Assembly: GCA_021397835.1 (NCBI GenBank)
Contig: JAJFZO010000230.1
Coordinates: 5,760,001 to 5,824,000 of the forward strand
Length of the DNA stretch: 64,000 nucleotides
DNA from: Moringa oleifera
Taxonomy: Eukaryota; Streptophyta; Magnoliopsida; Brassicales; Moringaceae
Direction of reading: 5' to 3'
Shown: positions 13,201-25,061 of the stretch, piece by piece
Numbering within the stretch: position 1 is the first letter of the stretch
How the letters are laid out: each line of letters starts with the position of its first letter
Made by a program: the position numbers and the translations under genes
Notes under the pieces: model-generated
What the model saw: the letters and a program-made list of their open reading frames with translations, nothing else
Database searches by the model: none
What the model was told of the DNA's origin: nothing

Positions 13201-16200
13201 TAAGACCGTATAACTCCTCCATTTTCAATCACATATTCCTGAATCTGAATGGACTTGGTCCCATCTTCACACCTTTCACTTCCAAAACAATGAGGTGGTG
13301 ACCGGATATGGGTTTTGGATGAAGCTTCTCTTGGATTCTTGAAAACCTCTCCTCCCACTCATTTGAGATAAAAAATTTGTCGAACCTTGACAACATCGTA
13401 CTTCTCTCTGGTTAGACAAATGAAATGGCTTCCTGTCAAAGGCAAATCTTAGAGTTCCAATCCTCCCACTACTTTATTAAAAGCCCCCACTCTCTTACCT
13501 CCACTGCTGCCCCCAATTCTTTCATGGAAAAATAGAACTTCATTGAACTCTCCTCCCATTACTCATGGCAATCCATTCCCTCTCCTACTACACTCCTTAA
13601 GGTCATCCCCTAAAAGATTGCATCAACTTTAATCTTCGTCTCCATGTACCCCAGCAAGCATCCAACTAAGGTCCATCCATTCCTATTTAAAAATACAAGT
13701 TATAGTTACTTCCCCAACCCAATTGCCTTCCAACTTCCCCAGTTTTTTGCTCCACATAATTAGAATGCCACTAGCACTCCCTTTAGCTTCCAATTGCCTC
13801 CATTCTTCCCCAAAAACTTCTGATCATCCCATTGTTATCTCCTCCATTTTAGTATCTTCATGACATATTAAATTCACCTTCTATCTTGAAATTACATCTT
13901 TAATAATAGCTCTTTTCCCCAAGGTCATTCAAACCTTTCACATTGCAAGATAAAATTCTAAATATCATGACTAGAGTTACATTTCATTCCTCTTGCTGTT
14001 CCTCCCACCATCAGATTACCCTTAATTTTTTTTTTATAATTCACCCGACATTTCAGCCTCTTCAATTTCCCGTTAATGTTAGCAAGCCCTTTCTTCCTAA
14101 CTGCTTTTTTCTTCTTAGTGATTGTTGCTCTCTTCTTGTTCTCAATTTTAGTAAACAAACTAACAACCTAATCTTCCAAACCCTCAAATGAGAAGCCCTT
14201 AACCCTGCATATCTTCTCCATGTTCTTCAACATAGTGGCCGATACCATTTGTTGGTTAACAGTTATTCCTTTTGGAGTCAAAACTTTCATTGTTATACCT
14301 AGTTCTAACTCGATTGCTGAGGGAATAGTCTCGTCCCCCATCTTTTTGCCTTCGCCTTCTCGTTACTTGTATCCATCACATTAGCCTTGAACTCATTCTC
14401 TTATTCGCTCCTAGCAAACCCTTGTCTTGATTAGCCTGATTCTTAAGGTTCCTTCTGCCCATATTGATGCTTTTTGACTACTGAAAGAGATCTTGCCAAC
14501 CATCCTCTTCCACTCGATGATCCTCCACCTAGTTGATTAAGCTCTCTGTTTCAGCAATATGACTTGAAGAAGGATTGAGCAACTTTCATGGCGACGACTT
14601 TCTTTGTAGCTTAGCCCTGATTTGGCTTCTTTATATCTACTCGATCCGTGCCTTTTAACACCTTACCTAGGCTATTGAAGTTTTGGACCATCTGTTTGGC
14701 CTAACTCTTTCATTCAAACCTTTAATAGTGGATCTGAATTTGCCCCATGACCCACACATGAAGCTGTCTTGGCTTTGAGCCTAAACATTAGCAAAGGCCC
14801 ATACTTACCCCTATTAGTTGAACCCAAAAACCTCCTTTTATTAACCTAGTCAAGTTTCTTCGGGTCAGACCCAAGACCTGTTCCATTGCTATGCATCTAT
14901 TCCTTTTCGGTAACCACGTCTCTCCATGACTTGTCGAAAGTCAGACATAGCTTTAACAGTCACTGTCGTTAGCCCAAAATCTCGCCTACATCTTAGGCCA
15001 GCTGTTTCTTCGCCCTCTAGTTTTGAAAACCTGAACCCTCTTGATATCTACCAAAACTTCTTCTCTTTTTTCCCTTGTTGGAAAATATCCCGGACGCCTT
15101 TACCTTCATCCATTAGTTGAACTCATCCCCCTTTCGGGAAAGATTAAGCTCCTCTCCCTTTTTCTCTATATCTCAAAGACTTGCACATATCAACCACTAG
15201 GGTTTTCTGTCATCCCCATCACCAAGGATTGTTCCCTCTTCCTCCATCGTTTCCACCATCCGATCTCGCATCTTCTTGAAGCCACCCAATCCATGGAAGT
15301 TGACAGCCAATGTCCCTCATCCCAACCTAGGTACAGAGGGTTGCCTACCTTGACTCTATTGTGTGTCTCTAACCTTAGGTTCTTCACCTAACTTCATTGA
15401 TAACTCCAAGATCTTGCACTCAACGCTGTTGGCGAATTGTGCTTCATCCCAACCTAGGCATAGAGATCATCGCTTACCCGACCTTGTTTTATGACTTTAA
15501 CCCTAGTTTCTTCACCTACCTCCACTTATAATTCCAAGATCATGTGTTTCACGCTGATGGTAAAGCACACCATCAAAATCGAGGGACACCACTTTTTCCA
15601 ATGACAGCTAAGGGCTCTCATTCTCTCAATCTCTTACTCTCTTTCTCTCGCTCGCACACTCTCTTATCTGTCACCTGACTCTTTCTTAGCTCCTTTTTGG
15701 TGCACAGTAAATATTACATGTCTTTTTGTTTTTGCTAAAAATAAAATAAAATGTTCATGTATCCTATCCATGTTTGATCCTCAAAAATTACTTGTTAGGA
15801 TCAAAATTAGAGTTCACAATTTTGTGTAATCACATCATAGATTGAATCAACAAGATGCGTATGGACTTATATCTAAATTCATTTAGGCCATCAAGGTTCT
15901 TTCTCTCTTCCTTTTCCTCTTTCTCTCTCTCAACTAGGGATTAAAGGTTGGCTTTTGTTTCTTTTTTCTTATCCTCATCTTTGTTCATGTATCCTATCCA
16001 TGTTTTGAATTGTCAAAGTATATCATGAATATGCCTTTTTTTGATTGAAGGGGATCAGAAGAATTTCCTCTTACATTCTTTGATTTCAACCACACACTAA
16101 AAAAAGAAAGACAAAATAACAAGAATTTTGTTATTGTCTCCTGCAATTTTTTTTTTCTCTAATAGCGCAAAATATTTTTGCGAGTTTATAGACTGTATGC

Positions 16201-19048
16201 ATTATAGTTCTTATTGTAACCTTAAGAAATAGGCTATTATCCACTTCTATAAATTATGAAGCATATAGCTTGTGAATTGCAAACTTGGTGGCTCATCTTT
16301 TCTATTGAAAAATTGAAGTAGAAAAGAATATGCAAAAGACAACACAAATGTCTTTGTTGTATTCATTGCTTTTCTAGTCTTTACTGGAAGGTCAGGGGGG
16401 CTTTTTCTATAAAAGTTGTCTCCTTTGATGACATGAGCAAGATCAAGAAAACGATGGATTCTTCTCTATTTGGAAAATACTATGACAAACTTTCTATTTA
16501 CGATTGAAAAATAACTAGTTAATCCAAATTTTAGAGGTCTCAAAGAAGAAATACTAACTTATGACGAGTTAGCTTCAAAACTTGAACTTATTTATTGCAA
16601 AGTGCAATTCTTGGTGGTCTCTAGTACTTGAAGTAATTCTCAATTTTCTTTGTGAAATACATTAAAAAGGGAAAAAGCTCATTCCTTAAAGGAATGCTTA
16701 GCTTTCAGATAAAGAGAGGCAACCAAGTAACTTAATTAGACACCTTTCTCTCGTCTTTTAATTATATATAAAAATAAATTTTAAAGTTTGCATTTATGAA
16801 ATTTGTGTCCACTTGTTTACTATGATGATTCGTTGCTTGTTCTTGGATGGTGTGGAGGGAGAGTAGGGCGTGGAGACCCCTTACTTGTTTGTAGGGATAA
16901 ATGGGTTAAGGTTTTTAAGCTATGGGCGAGAGATTGTTAGGTAAATGTGGTGCTTATGTAAAATTTTAGAAATCCTAACCTCTAGATAGCTAACTATATA
17001 TAGGAGGCATCCCCTTGGTGCTATGTATATATAATATAAATATATATATATATATCTATTGTTTTAATCGAAGAAAGAGAAAATTCCATCCAACTACTGA
17101 TCTGTTATTTGTCTAGAAAATTCTTTTATTGGAATTTATTTGGAAAATGTTAAGAGAGGGAATAACAGTAATCCTTGAAACATAGGTAAGTAGTCATTTG
17201 CGAAATTTGAAACGAATATGAGTTTTAAGTATCTGAATCACCTATTAGGGAGGAAGCCAGATGATAAGCAAACTTCGAAACGGCTGCTATTACTTTGATG
17301 TGTCATGGATCTTGTCTTGGGGAACCTCTAAGAATCATTTGCGACCTATGGGCCATCACATGTTCGTAAAATCTATCTGCTTTCTCTTTGAGTAACTTTT
17401 AGATACTCTCTAGCTCTTAACCAGTAGTTACATGCTCCTTGTATGTCACCAAAATTTTAAACATAGTTAATTACTTGTCTAGGTATTTCAATTTTACATT
17501 TTTAACCAGCTGAACAGATGTGCACTTCATCTTTTGTTATTTGTATTGTAAGTATTCTGCATCAATTCTCTTGCCTTGATAGTGTTCTTAGAGCCTGAAG
17601 CACTCAACTGCTAAAGTTTATTTAGGTTTTTGAGTTTGTTGTTTGAACCATTTCGAATGTGACTGATGGTCTATGCACTGGCCTAAAGCATGTGGTCCTG
17701 GACAAGGTTCCATGAGATTATCCAGAGTACCTGCTTGGGATTATTACCCTGATCAAACATGGTTGCAAGAAGCATTGAAATCTATTAACAACTTGCATTG
17801 AAGGTTACGTAATGTGTGAATGACCATATATTCAAGTCCCTAGGGCCTTGAAGATCTCACTACAAGGATTTGCTATACTTTGTATGAAGAGCTACTGTGA
17901 GCATAACCAGTCAAGATAAGACTTAGAGCAGTGAATAAATTACTCCATGAAAACATGATCTCATTTAGGCTTAAGAAATTATGTTTATCTATCAATGAAT
18001 TAGGAAGACATTGAAATAATATTGTAATCATATCTCAGACTTTTGAAGTTTGTTTTTTGTGAGGTTGTTGCATATTGTTATCTTAAGAACATGACCTTCT
18101 CATAGAATTATACACAGTAAATTTGTTGGAAACATGTCAGATCAGAGTTAAGCCAGTTTTGTGGTTTATGAGCTAACCCATTACTTAGGACAAAGCTTCT
18201 TGAGTCAAAGAGGGAGTTCATCTTTATCCACTGTTAGCCATTAGCCCTCAATTATCATTTTTAAATACTGTTGATGCTAAACTTTAGGGTTTCATGGTTG
18301 AATCACTTCTAAAGGTGTTGGCACCAGCAAAGCATGTATCTCGACAAGGTTTCAGTATGTCGTCAATGTTCAAGTGAACTAGGATTTCTAAAGGGATTGT
18401 GATACAAATTTGGTAAAACCATGTGCCGAGATAGTCTTTTGCAAATATATTCAATTCGAGTAACTTCTATAGAAAGAAATGGAATAACATAAGATTAATC
18501 CTGTAAAAAGATGGTCTCAAGTAGGACTAGTGAATTTGTTTACATCTATCGATCTACAAGGGAAAGAAGATAATTATGGTTAACTGGTTTTTCGATAAAT
18601 ATGATGCCTTTGGTGGTAGCATCATATCTTTCAAATCCTTTTCAGTCAGACCTTGGCCTGCTCATTAATATCTTTCCACTTGTGAGCTGGATTCTCAATA
18701 CCCCATTTTGCTTTAGTTAGTGGAAACTTGTTGACGGTCAAACCATAATGCTACTTTGTGAAACAACTGACAAGGATATACAATACAGTAGCAATAATGT
18801 CAGAAGCTTCCTGTAATTTACAGTAAACTGGACCATCATTTTCCTATGCAGAAGTGTGATCGATCCAGTTAGAAGTACCCATGAGGTGTGGGCCTGAGTA
18901 GTTGTATTATCAAATATGCATTTTTATGCATAACTTTGAAGGTGATCTCACACAATCATTCATCTTTTTTCAGGAAACTTTACCCAGATTATCTCCGCGT
19001 CTTGGAGTGGAGCTCATACAAAAGAAGATAGCCTCTGCTTTGAGATAA
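7289..19048 (+). CDS. Glutaredoxin-like (DUF836/thioredoxin-fold) protein with an 11-kb intron
   Basis: Small thioredoxin-fold protein of the glutaredoxin-like DUF836 group, presumed thiol-disulphide redox function. Exons: 7289-7537, 7641-7730, 18974-19048, total 137 residues. Residues 1-43 are Ala/Ser/Arg-rich with few acidic residues, consistent with an organelle transit peptide. The fold starts at KLVLYSKPGCCLCDGL, where C55 and C58 form the CxxC site; EIPVLAK supplies the expected cis-proline (P102). The final exon encodes ETLPRLSPRLGVELIQKK followed by a short tail and stop, joined in phase 0 after DGTE; it was found by expected family sequence, not by proximity. Intron 1 (7538-7640) begins CAG/GCAAAC, so GC-AG splicing is proposed. 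Intron 2 (7731-18973) is 11,243 bp and carries LINE material. Family call is solid; the distant third exon is very likely given its exact fit. Confidence 0.88.
7731..9991 (+). other. 5' part of giant intron 2 of the glutaredoxin-like gene
   Basis: No coding exon was recognised. Small imperfect duplications occur: TTTTTCAC plus CTTTAAAG plus GCAGAGAC appears twice in 8297-8365, and AAGAATGCAATAAAG twice in 8621-8676. The open frame at 9211-9423 resembles no family I know. Confidence 0.6.
9992..10006. repeat. Left copy of a 15-bp target-site duplication
   Basis: GTTCATGTATCCTAT sits immediately before the first recognisable LINE sequence and is repeated at 15753-15767, immediately after the other end of the LINE block, as expected of a target-site duplication. 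Confidence 0.7.
10007..10296 (+). mobile_element. Plus-strand LINE 3' fragment (zf-RVT region and 3' UTR)
   Basis: The frame 9996-10226 contains FWYVWRERNRRAFDNIE, the hallmark of the C-terminal zinc-binding region of plant L1-type ORF2 proteins, followed by a stop and a short 3' UTR ending GGGTTGTACCCC. It runs opposite to the large LINE that follows, so the two 3' ends meet tail to tail at about 10297. The fragment is severely 5'-truncated. Confidence 0.75.
10297..15752 (-). mobile_element. Near full-length, decayed L1-type LINE, antisense to the host gene
   Basis: On the minus strand the element reads from about 15750 (5') to a poly-A tail, seen as the T run at 10297-10317. Pieces in order: a tandemly repeated 5' region (15317-15560); an ORF1-like part that is hard to read; the endonuclease C-terminus near 13160-13400 (SGHHLIVLE and GPSPFRF); the ORF2 linker and start of reverse transcriptase (12540-12866, DKAPGPNGF); the reverse transcriptase core (11610-12182, SLGDTLSPLLF); then FKIGDGRLVNFWNEKWFGD (11058-11255) and the zinc-binding end near 10600. 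Many stops and frameshifts break ORF2. The catalytic FADD/YADD motif reads FTDN, so it is dead. Family and orientation are clear; exact 5' end is inferred from the flanking repeat. Confidence 0.88.
15317..15560 (-). repeat. Two tandem units of about 125 bp in the LINE 5' region
   Basis: TCATCCCAACCTAGG begins each unit (about 15318 and 15445). Further shared segments in the same order are GTTTCTTCACCTA-like and AACTCCAAGATC-like sequences. The position at the 5' end of the LINE resembles the repeated promoter monomers known in some L1 elements. Confidence 0.65.
15753..15767. repeat. Right copy of the 15-bp target-site duplication
   Basis: This is identical to 9992-10006 and abuts the 5' end of the minus-strand LINE. 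A longer 23-bp version continues here (15753-15775) and recurs at 15983-16005. Confidence 0.7.
15776..15982. other. 207-bp insert between two copies of the target-site sequence
   Basis: This stretch is bracketed by perfect 23-bp direct repeats (15753-15775 and 15983-16005). Its right end is pyrimidine-rich (TTTCTTTTTTCTTATCC), which on the minus strand would be an A/G-rich tail. It may be a separate short retroposed sequence; no family was recognised. Confidence 0.45.
15983..15997. repeat. Third copy of the target-site sequence
   Basis: GTTCATGTATCCTAT occurs a third time, identical to 9992-10006 and 15753-15767. This copy is probably followed by the original intron sequence. Confidence 0.65.
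15998..18973 (+). other. 3' part of giant intron 2 of the glutaredoxin-like gene
   Basis: Apart from a LINE 3' remnant at 16846-17060 and an AT dinucleotide run near 17030-17057, no exon or repeat family was recognised. The intron ends with the acceptor TTTTTTCAG at 18973. Confidence 0.6.
16846..17060 (+). mobile_element. Short LINE 3'-end remnant
   Basis: The segment has the look of the degraded end of plant LINE ORF2 plus 3' UTR, with CCCCTTGGTGCTATGTATAT near its end. It resembles the 3' UTR of the large LINE upstream (minus strand near 10350, CACCTTGGTGCTACTGTACA). It ends in a TA-rich tail. No intact frame remains. Confidence 0.45.
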
Positions 19049-19818
19049 TGACAAGGTTTGTCGCGTCAATAATTCAAGATGACTTATGTTGATATAAGGG
19101 CCCTTCTGATATGATGCATTTTGAAGTTGATTTACAACAAATGACCTGTTTTATTTCCTGATTTTGTCCATCTTTTTTTTGCCTATTTGTGGGTCAAGGG
19201 CTGACTGCTTTAGGTTGTAGAAAGTGAAGACCTTTATACTTTAACTTAATATTCATAAGCTTTTGCTACTTTTGACTACTCCATTAGTTCAAAGGATACC
19301 GAAAAGTACTTGTCTAGTGCCCAAATTGCTAGGATCCATGGCCTTTTCCTGTGTCTTTTGCATAGCAGCTTTTATCCGCATTTATCTCATTCACTACTTT
19401 ATTGAGAGCTTTTCTGGGGGCTCATGTTGCAGACAATCAGTTTGGCCCCAGTTGATTTTGATTGTGCCCAAAACATGTGGCTTTCATACTCTTCACTCCA
19501 CAAACACACACGTATAGATGTCAATAGGGCTGATCCTATCGCAGCCACCAAGAAACCAGTAGTAGCTTTAAGACACTTATCAATTTGCATAGCTTCTCCT
19601 TGGTATCACTAAAAGTTGCTCCTGCACCTGAGTATTTTCTGCTCCAATTGGCTGCTCATTACCAACAACTCGGAAGTTCATTGAACATAGACAATTTGAT
19701 ACATTGCTATCAACTGGCTGCTTGTGGTATTTTGAGAAAAATGGGAAAAGGATTCATACCGACCTATCCAGTAAATTGAATCGGATCGGGTTATAATTCT
19801 TTGTCGGCTTTACCCAAG

Positions 19819-19890
19819 TTGGTGTAGTCTAGTGGTTAGGACAAATGCATTTTGCAAGAGGTTTAAGTTTGATTTTTCACTGAAGCATTA
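19819..19890 (+). pseudogene. Decayed tRNA-like sequence (tRNA pseudogene or SINE head)
   Basis: GGTGTAGTCTAGTGGTTAGGA contains a good Pol III A box (TAGTCTAGTGG), as in plant tRNA-Glu or tRNA-Gly. About 35 bases later AAGTTTGATTTTT resembles a degraded B box. The acceptor stem does not pair, so it is not a functional tRNA gene. Confidence 0.35.
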
Positions 19891-20471
19891 TCTTGTCCGA
19901 AGATGATGGATTTTTTTCTGATTCTTCTTGAATTTCGTAGATAAGTTTGCTGGACTTTTAATTAAAATGCGGAGGAAATGTTGTTGATTTCATGGTTGTT
20001 GAATTTCTTTTAAAATATATATATTTTTTGTGAATTCTAATTAAATAATCCATGAGTTGTTAGAATTATTCAACCACTAAATTTGTCTTGTTTTCTGCTT
20101 TAAATGGTATACTTGCAATACTTTTCGAAGTTTGTTGTAAATATAAAATTGCGTTATTTAAGTTGGGAACTATGCATCATTAAACATGATCAAATTTGGT
20201 TTACAATTAGAAATTATTCGACGCAATTTTGATTTATTTTATGCAATGATTAGATTGCTTTTGAGGATCTCATTGATTGATTCAAGGCCCCATCCATGCA
20301 TCTCTCACTTCTTTACTTATCTGCATATTCTTCATATTGTAGGAAAGATTATTGGCGTACATTGTCATAATCAAACCGAAAGGAATTCTTTTTATTGTAA
20401 TTGCGACTCACAACTAATATCCCATCACACGATGTGATTGATTATAATGTGCTATGCAACTTGCCGGACAC

Positions 20472-20641
20472 GCTTTGTTAATAATTTTTGTCGCATTTAT
20501 TTTTGTTACGTTGATGTTTGATTTTGTCTCAAAAGATAAGTAAGATAGATATTTGGCTTTGTTAATAATTTTTGTTGCTTTTTTTTTTTTTGTTACATTG
20601 ATGTTTGATTTTGTCTCAAAAGTTAATAAGATAGATACTAT
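20472..20641. repeat. Tandem duplication, two units of about 85 bp
   Basis: Both units begin GCTTTGTTAATAATTTTTGT (20472 and 20556) and share TTGATGTTTGATTTTGTCTC followed by AAAAG and AAGATAGATA. The second carries an expanded T run. Confidence 0.8.
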
Positions 20642-23600
20642 GTTTGTCTTACTTTGTGTTATATTATAGATATTGTAAATGTATTTAATTTTAATTGATA
20701 AAAATTTATTTCGTTCGCTCATAAACAACTGTTGATTTGCAAGAAAATTTTAGGTTTGAATCTTCTCAAGGTCACCCAATTTGTTCTTTATTGTTAAATT
20801 TAAATTTTGTGGATTAGTAGTTGGATTTTAGCTTCTGGTTGATCTTTCACGATAAAATGATGAAGAAAATTCAATGGATATCACGATTATAAAAAAAATG
20901 AAGGTTATATAAAATTATAATATTTAATTAAATAAATTTTGATATTAAAAAAATTATTAATCAAAATTTAATTAAATTGACTATTATTAAAAAATTAAAA
21001 AATAAAGATATTTAAATAAAAAATTTTATATAATGAATTTTAGTTTGAAAATTTTTATAAATATATCAAAAAAAAATTTAATCAATCATCATAAAAGTTT
21101 TTTTTAAGCAATGATATATATATATATATATTAAATTTATATTTTCAAAATTTTAAAAAATTTATAAAAAATAAATTTTGAGTTAAATGTTGTTTAAATT
21201 TGATAAATGAATTCAAAATTGAATAAAATTTATATTAATTACTTTTAAAATATTTTAATTTATAGTTGTTTGAGTAAAAAATTAATTTAGATCAAATTGA
21301 TATATTGATATTCGATTTATCATTTTTTAAACATACAAGTTTGATTGGTAGTGTGAATTATATGATTTTTATTTAAAAAATCATATCAATTAAAATTTTA
21401 AAATAAACAATATTCACATCGTGATATGACTCAAAATGATAAGAATATTTATTTGGATGAAAATCAAAAATCAACAAGATCGAGCAATTTTACCAACTTT
21501 AATTTAGCTTTTGCTTTACACGAGAAGAAAGGTTTTGCTCCTTTTTATCTCATACATATCGGTATCCATATTCTATGCTCAAAAGAATCCTACTCCCACC
21601 ATATAATTCTGATGATTTGGTACTCAAATTTTAATATAAAGTATTGTCCTTGAGTGGATTTTAGGTTAAGTGGAAGGTATCATCCATCTAATCATATCAT
21701 CAGAGGAAAGTTAGGAAAAAAGGATTGATAAACCCTTCTAATGTTAAATTAGTAATGTATTGCTGTTCCACCAATGGATTTAATACCTCTTCTTTTTTCT
21801 TATTATAAGATTATAAAGAAAATTTTAAAAGGATTTAGCACTTTTTTGCATATCTCTAATTTTGCTTAGTAGTACCATTGTGCCCTAACTTAATTAATTA
21901 AGACCCATAATTTTCGATGGTGTTTAGCTGACGTGTTGATGATCAATAGCACTAATGTATTGAAGCTCAAGCTTTACCATGCGTGCATTTAACATTTTAG
22001 ATTTTTTATTATTTATGTTCCAATGATCCTGATTTTTTCTTTATTTTGCAAAGCAAGAAGAAAAAGTTGAATTCGTAGCTACAACCATAGAAAAGCACTT
22101 AGGGTTACGTATATCAATCTAAGAACGTTGATCTCATGGATAACATTGATGAATATATAAAGATTAATGATATGATACATCAATACCATTTACGTGAATC
22201 AATTGAAGTATGAAATAGTGACATGTGATTAGGGTTTCGATGAAAAAGCTTAAAGAATAGAAAGGAGAAAAGCTTTTGCAAAGCTTATCCAATAACCCTA
22301 ACGGTTTGAAAGCAATATATCTAAGTACCCAAGACATAAGTTTATTCCGATAACATGATGGGTAGGTCGAGTTTGATGTTTCGATCAAATTAGCTTATTT
22401 TGAGGATATGAAGGTTTTTTAGGGTTTTGGTTTACCCTAATGCTTGAGTTTTTGCTTCAAACAAGAAAGTTGCATGAGACATACTCATGATTTATAATCG
22501 GAGAAAAAAAAAAAAGAAGGAAAAAAGGAAGAAAAGGATGCATGGATGAATTCGAAGCACACAAATATAATCAAATTAAGTCGGTCTTTCTCATCATAAA
22601 AGCAAATATGCCTTCTTTGTATAAACTTTATAGATGAAGTTAATCCATATTTAGTAGAGTTCATCTTAGACAAATATGGAAAAGTTTGTCACTTCTTGAT
22701 AGTTCATTGCTATGATATCGATGTTTTTAAGTGGTTGAAGCAATTGCAACAAAGTAATGATATTATGCATGCTGAATACATAGCAACAACACGTAACATT
22801 ATCCTCAGCGTTGCCATCAGATTCTTATCAAATTGGTAACAAATGAAGAAGTAATTAACATCATAATATCTAGGGCCGGAGGTATCTTTTCAATAATTGC
22901 CTTAATTATTTCTCATATGCTTACCCAAAAAAGGATATACTAAAAATTAATCATTTTATATGCTTAACCATATATAAATAACATCTACTACAAGCATAGT
23001 TCAGCACCACGTGAATTATGCTGGATTCATTTATTTTGTCAAGATACACATTAATGATAACATGTTTTTATTATCATTTGAAAATTATTTCAAATTTGAA
23101 TTGGATCAAATGGAAGATTTAGGTTGATTTATTAAAAGGACAATTGCAATATTTGCCTGATTATTGAATACTGATTTGAATACTAGGGTTATCTCTTTGT
23201 TAATTCAATTTCAACTTCCGAATTGGTTTAATTCAAATCTGACACAATTTTCTAATGATAATATGTACACATAAATTAACAATCCGATCGTGTATGTCTT
23301 AGTTGCCCGATTTCACTAAGCTATATATTTTTCATATATTTTTCTTTTGGGGATACTATTAGAGTTGCTAGTCACGTAATTTAATGAAATTATAACACAG
23401 GAAAAAAGAAAGTGAATGCATTTAGAAGATGAGAATGACAACTCCTAAGTTCACTTTACTTAGGAAAACACAAAAGGGCACTCATATAAATGCTTTATGG
23501 ACTCATACAAATTATAGAAATTGCAATCTTGATTTTGCCATAACACTTTAGGATACTTATAGAAATTAAAGGTCTCAAATATTTTGATTGTCACATCGTA

Positions 23601-24329
23601 GTTTCCGTTGTCTGGCTTAGGTGTACTAACATCGAATTATTGAATCTTTTTTTTTTTTTGGTTCGATTTAATTGATTAATTAAGTAATTAATAACAAGTG
23701 TTCAAAAGATTAATAATTGGAGCAATGTGTAATTCTGATGTGGATTACAGAAATAAAGTTCAATGGATATGGGCAACTTGTCTTTGTCAATTTGCCCTCA
23801 TTGCTTTGCTAGGGCTCACATTTTTCAATAAATGCATACTATCTATTAAATGATATAGTAGTGCATTTTCATGATATTTCAAAATAAATTTGTGGGAGTA
23901 TACATCATTTTTTAATTAATTTGGTTATATTATATTTAATATATAACAATATACAAATCAATAATTTAAAATAATATTTAAATTACTTTGATTAGGTTAT
24001 TAGATAAATAATAAATTAAAATAAAATACTTTTTATTAAATTATAATTACCATTTGAAATAAAAAATATTATAAATTCTTCACGAACAATATTATTATTT
24101 TGAATGCATTTGTTAAAAAGTCAATGACTTTGAAAACTTTTGAATATCTAGCTTCATGCCCATTGAGATTCAAGACAATTTCAATAATATTAAAATCGTT
24201 TTTTTCTTCCTACCTGTTATGCTGTTCAAGTTATCCAGTTTAAGTTAGTACTCAAAATTACCATTTATATCTTAACATTTATACATATTTTTGAATATAA
24301 TCATTATATTTTTTACTGTTAATGATTAG

Positions 24330-24335
<6 letters not shown>

Positions 24336-24361
<26 letters not shown>
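24336..24361. repeat. TA microsatellite
   Basis: This is an uninterrupted TA dinucleotide run of about 13 repeats. Confidence 0.9.
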
Positions 24362-24948
24362 TTTTTATATTTTACTCAACTTCTGAAACGGGTAAGAATA
24401 AAAATTTTAAATCTGAAAATCTAACGTCATAATTTTATAGTCAATAATCGAATTTGATGATTTTTTTATTTAGTATTTCAAAGTAGACTCGAATAAAAAT
24501 CTTAGATTCGAATTAAAAAGCTTGAAATTTAAAATTTAAGATTTAAAGTTCAGAATTTTTTCCCGTTCACCTCAATAAATTAAATGAAAAAAAGAAGTAT
24601 TCTATCATAATTCAATCATAGAATATCATTATACCTTTATCTAATTTCTTTACTCTAAATTAATTACATTAATAACGTTTAACCATCTTTTTAAGTAGTG
24701 TCTACGGGGGAATCCATGGGGACTAATGTTGTTGACGCAACACAGATAAACTTGATCTTATCTCTATACGGAGAATATTTTGGTGCTTTCCATCTCCGAT
24801 TCAACAATGAATAAAGTATATTTCCTTTGAAAAAGATCAGTGGGACTAGTTGAACAATAAAACCGATGATTACTATTGTCCAAAATGAGTATACTCTTTT
24901 ATGTCAGTTTAATCATCTCGGTTACTTTCTTTAACCCCTTTCGCTGTT

Positions 24949-24955
24949 TATAAAT
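24949..24955 (+). promoter_or_regulatory. TATA box of the first WAT1-related gene
   Basis: TATAAAT (in GTTTATAAATCGACACG) lies 113 bp before the ATG at 25062. Confidence 0.6.
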
Positions 24956-25061
24956 CGACACGAGATCATCAACCCCTTTTTCTCTGTAAATCAACACAAG
25001 TTAATTAGTCGAGAGAGATTGGAAGAGAGGGAGGTAGTGCTAGCTAGCAACAAGTATCAAT

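Larger units (their letters stand above)
19049..24948. other. Long spacer between the glutaredoxin-like gene and the WAT1 cluster
   Basis: The first few hundred bases are probably the 3' UTR of the glutaredoxin-like gene. Beyond that are a tRNA-like relic (about 19819-19890), a tandem duplication (20472-20641), A/T-rich low-complexity DNA (20890-21410, 23880-24110) and a TA microsatellite (24336-24361). The open frames here (for example 19263-19517 and 21426-21653) match no family I recognise and look like chance. Confidence 0.55.

Noticed and set aside
19263..19779. Overlapping small open frames downstream of the glutaredoxin-like gene
   Set aside because: No recognised domains, no splice continuity with a conserved protein, and several frames equally open on both strands.
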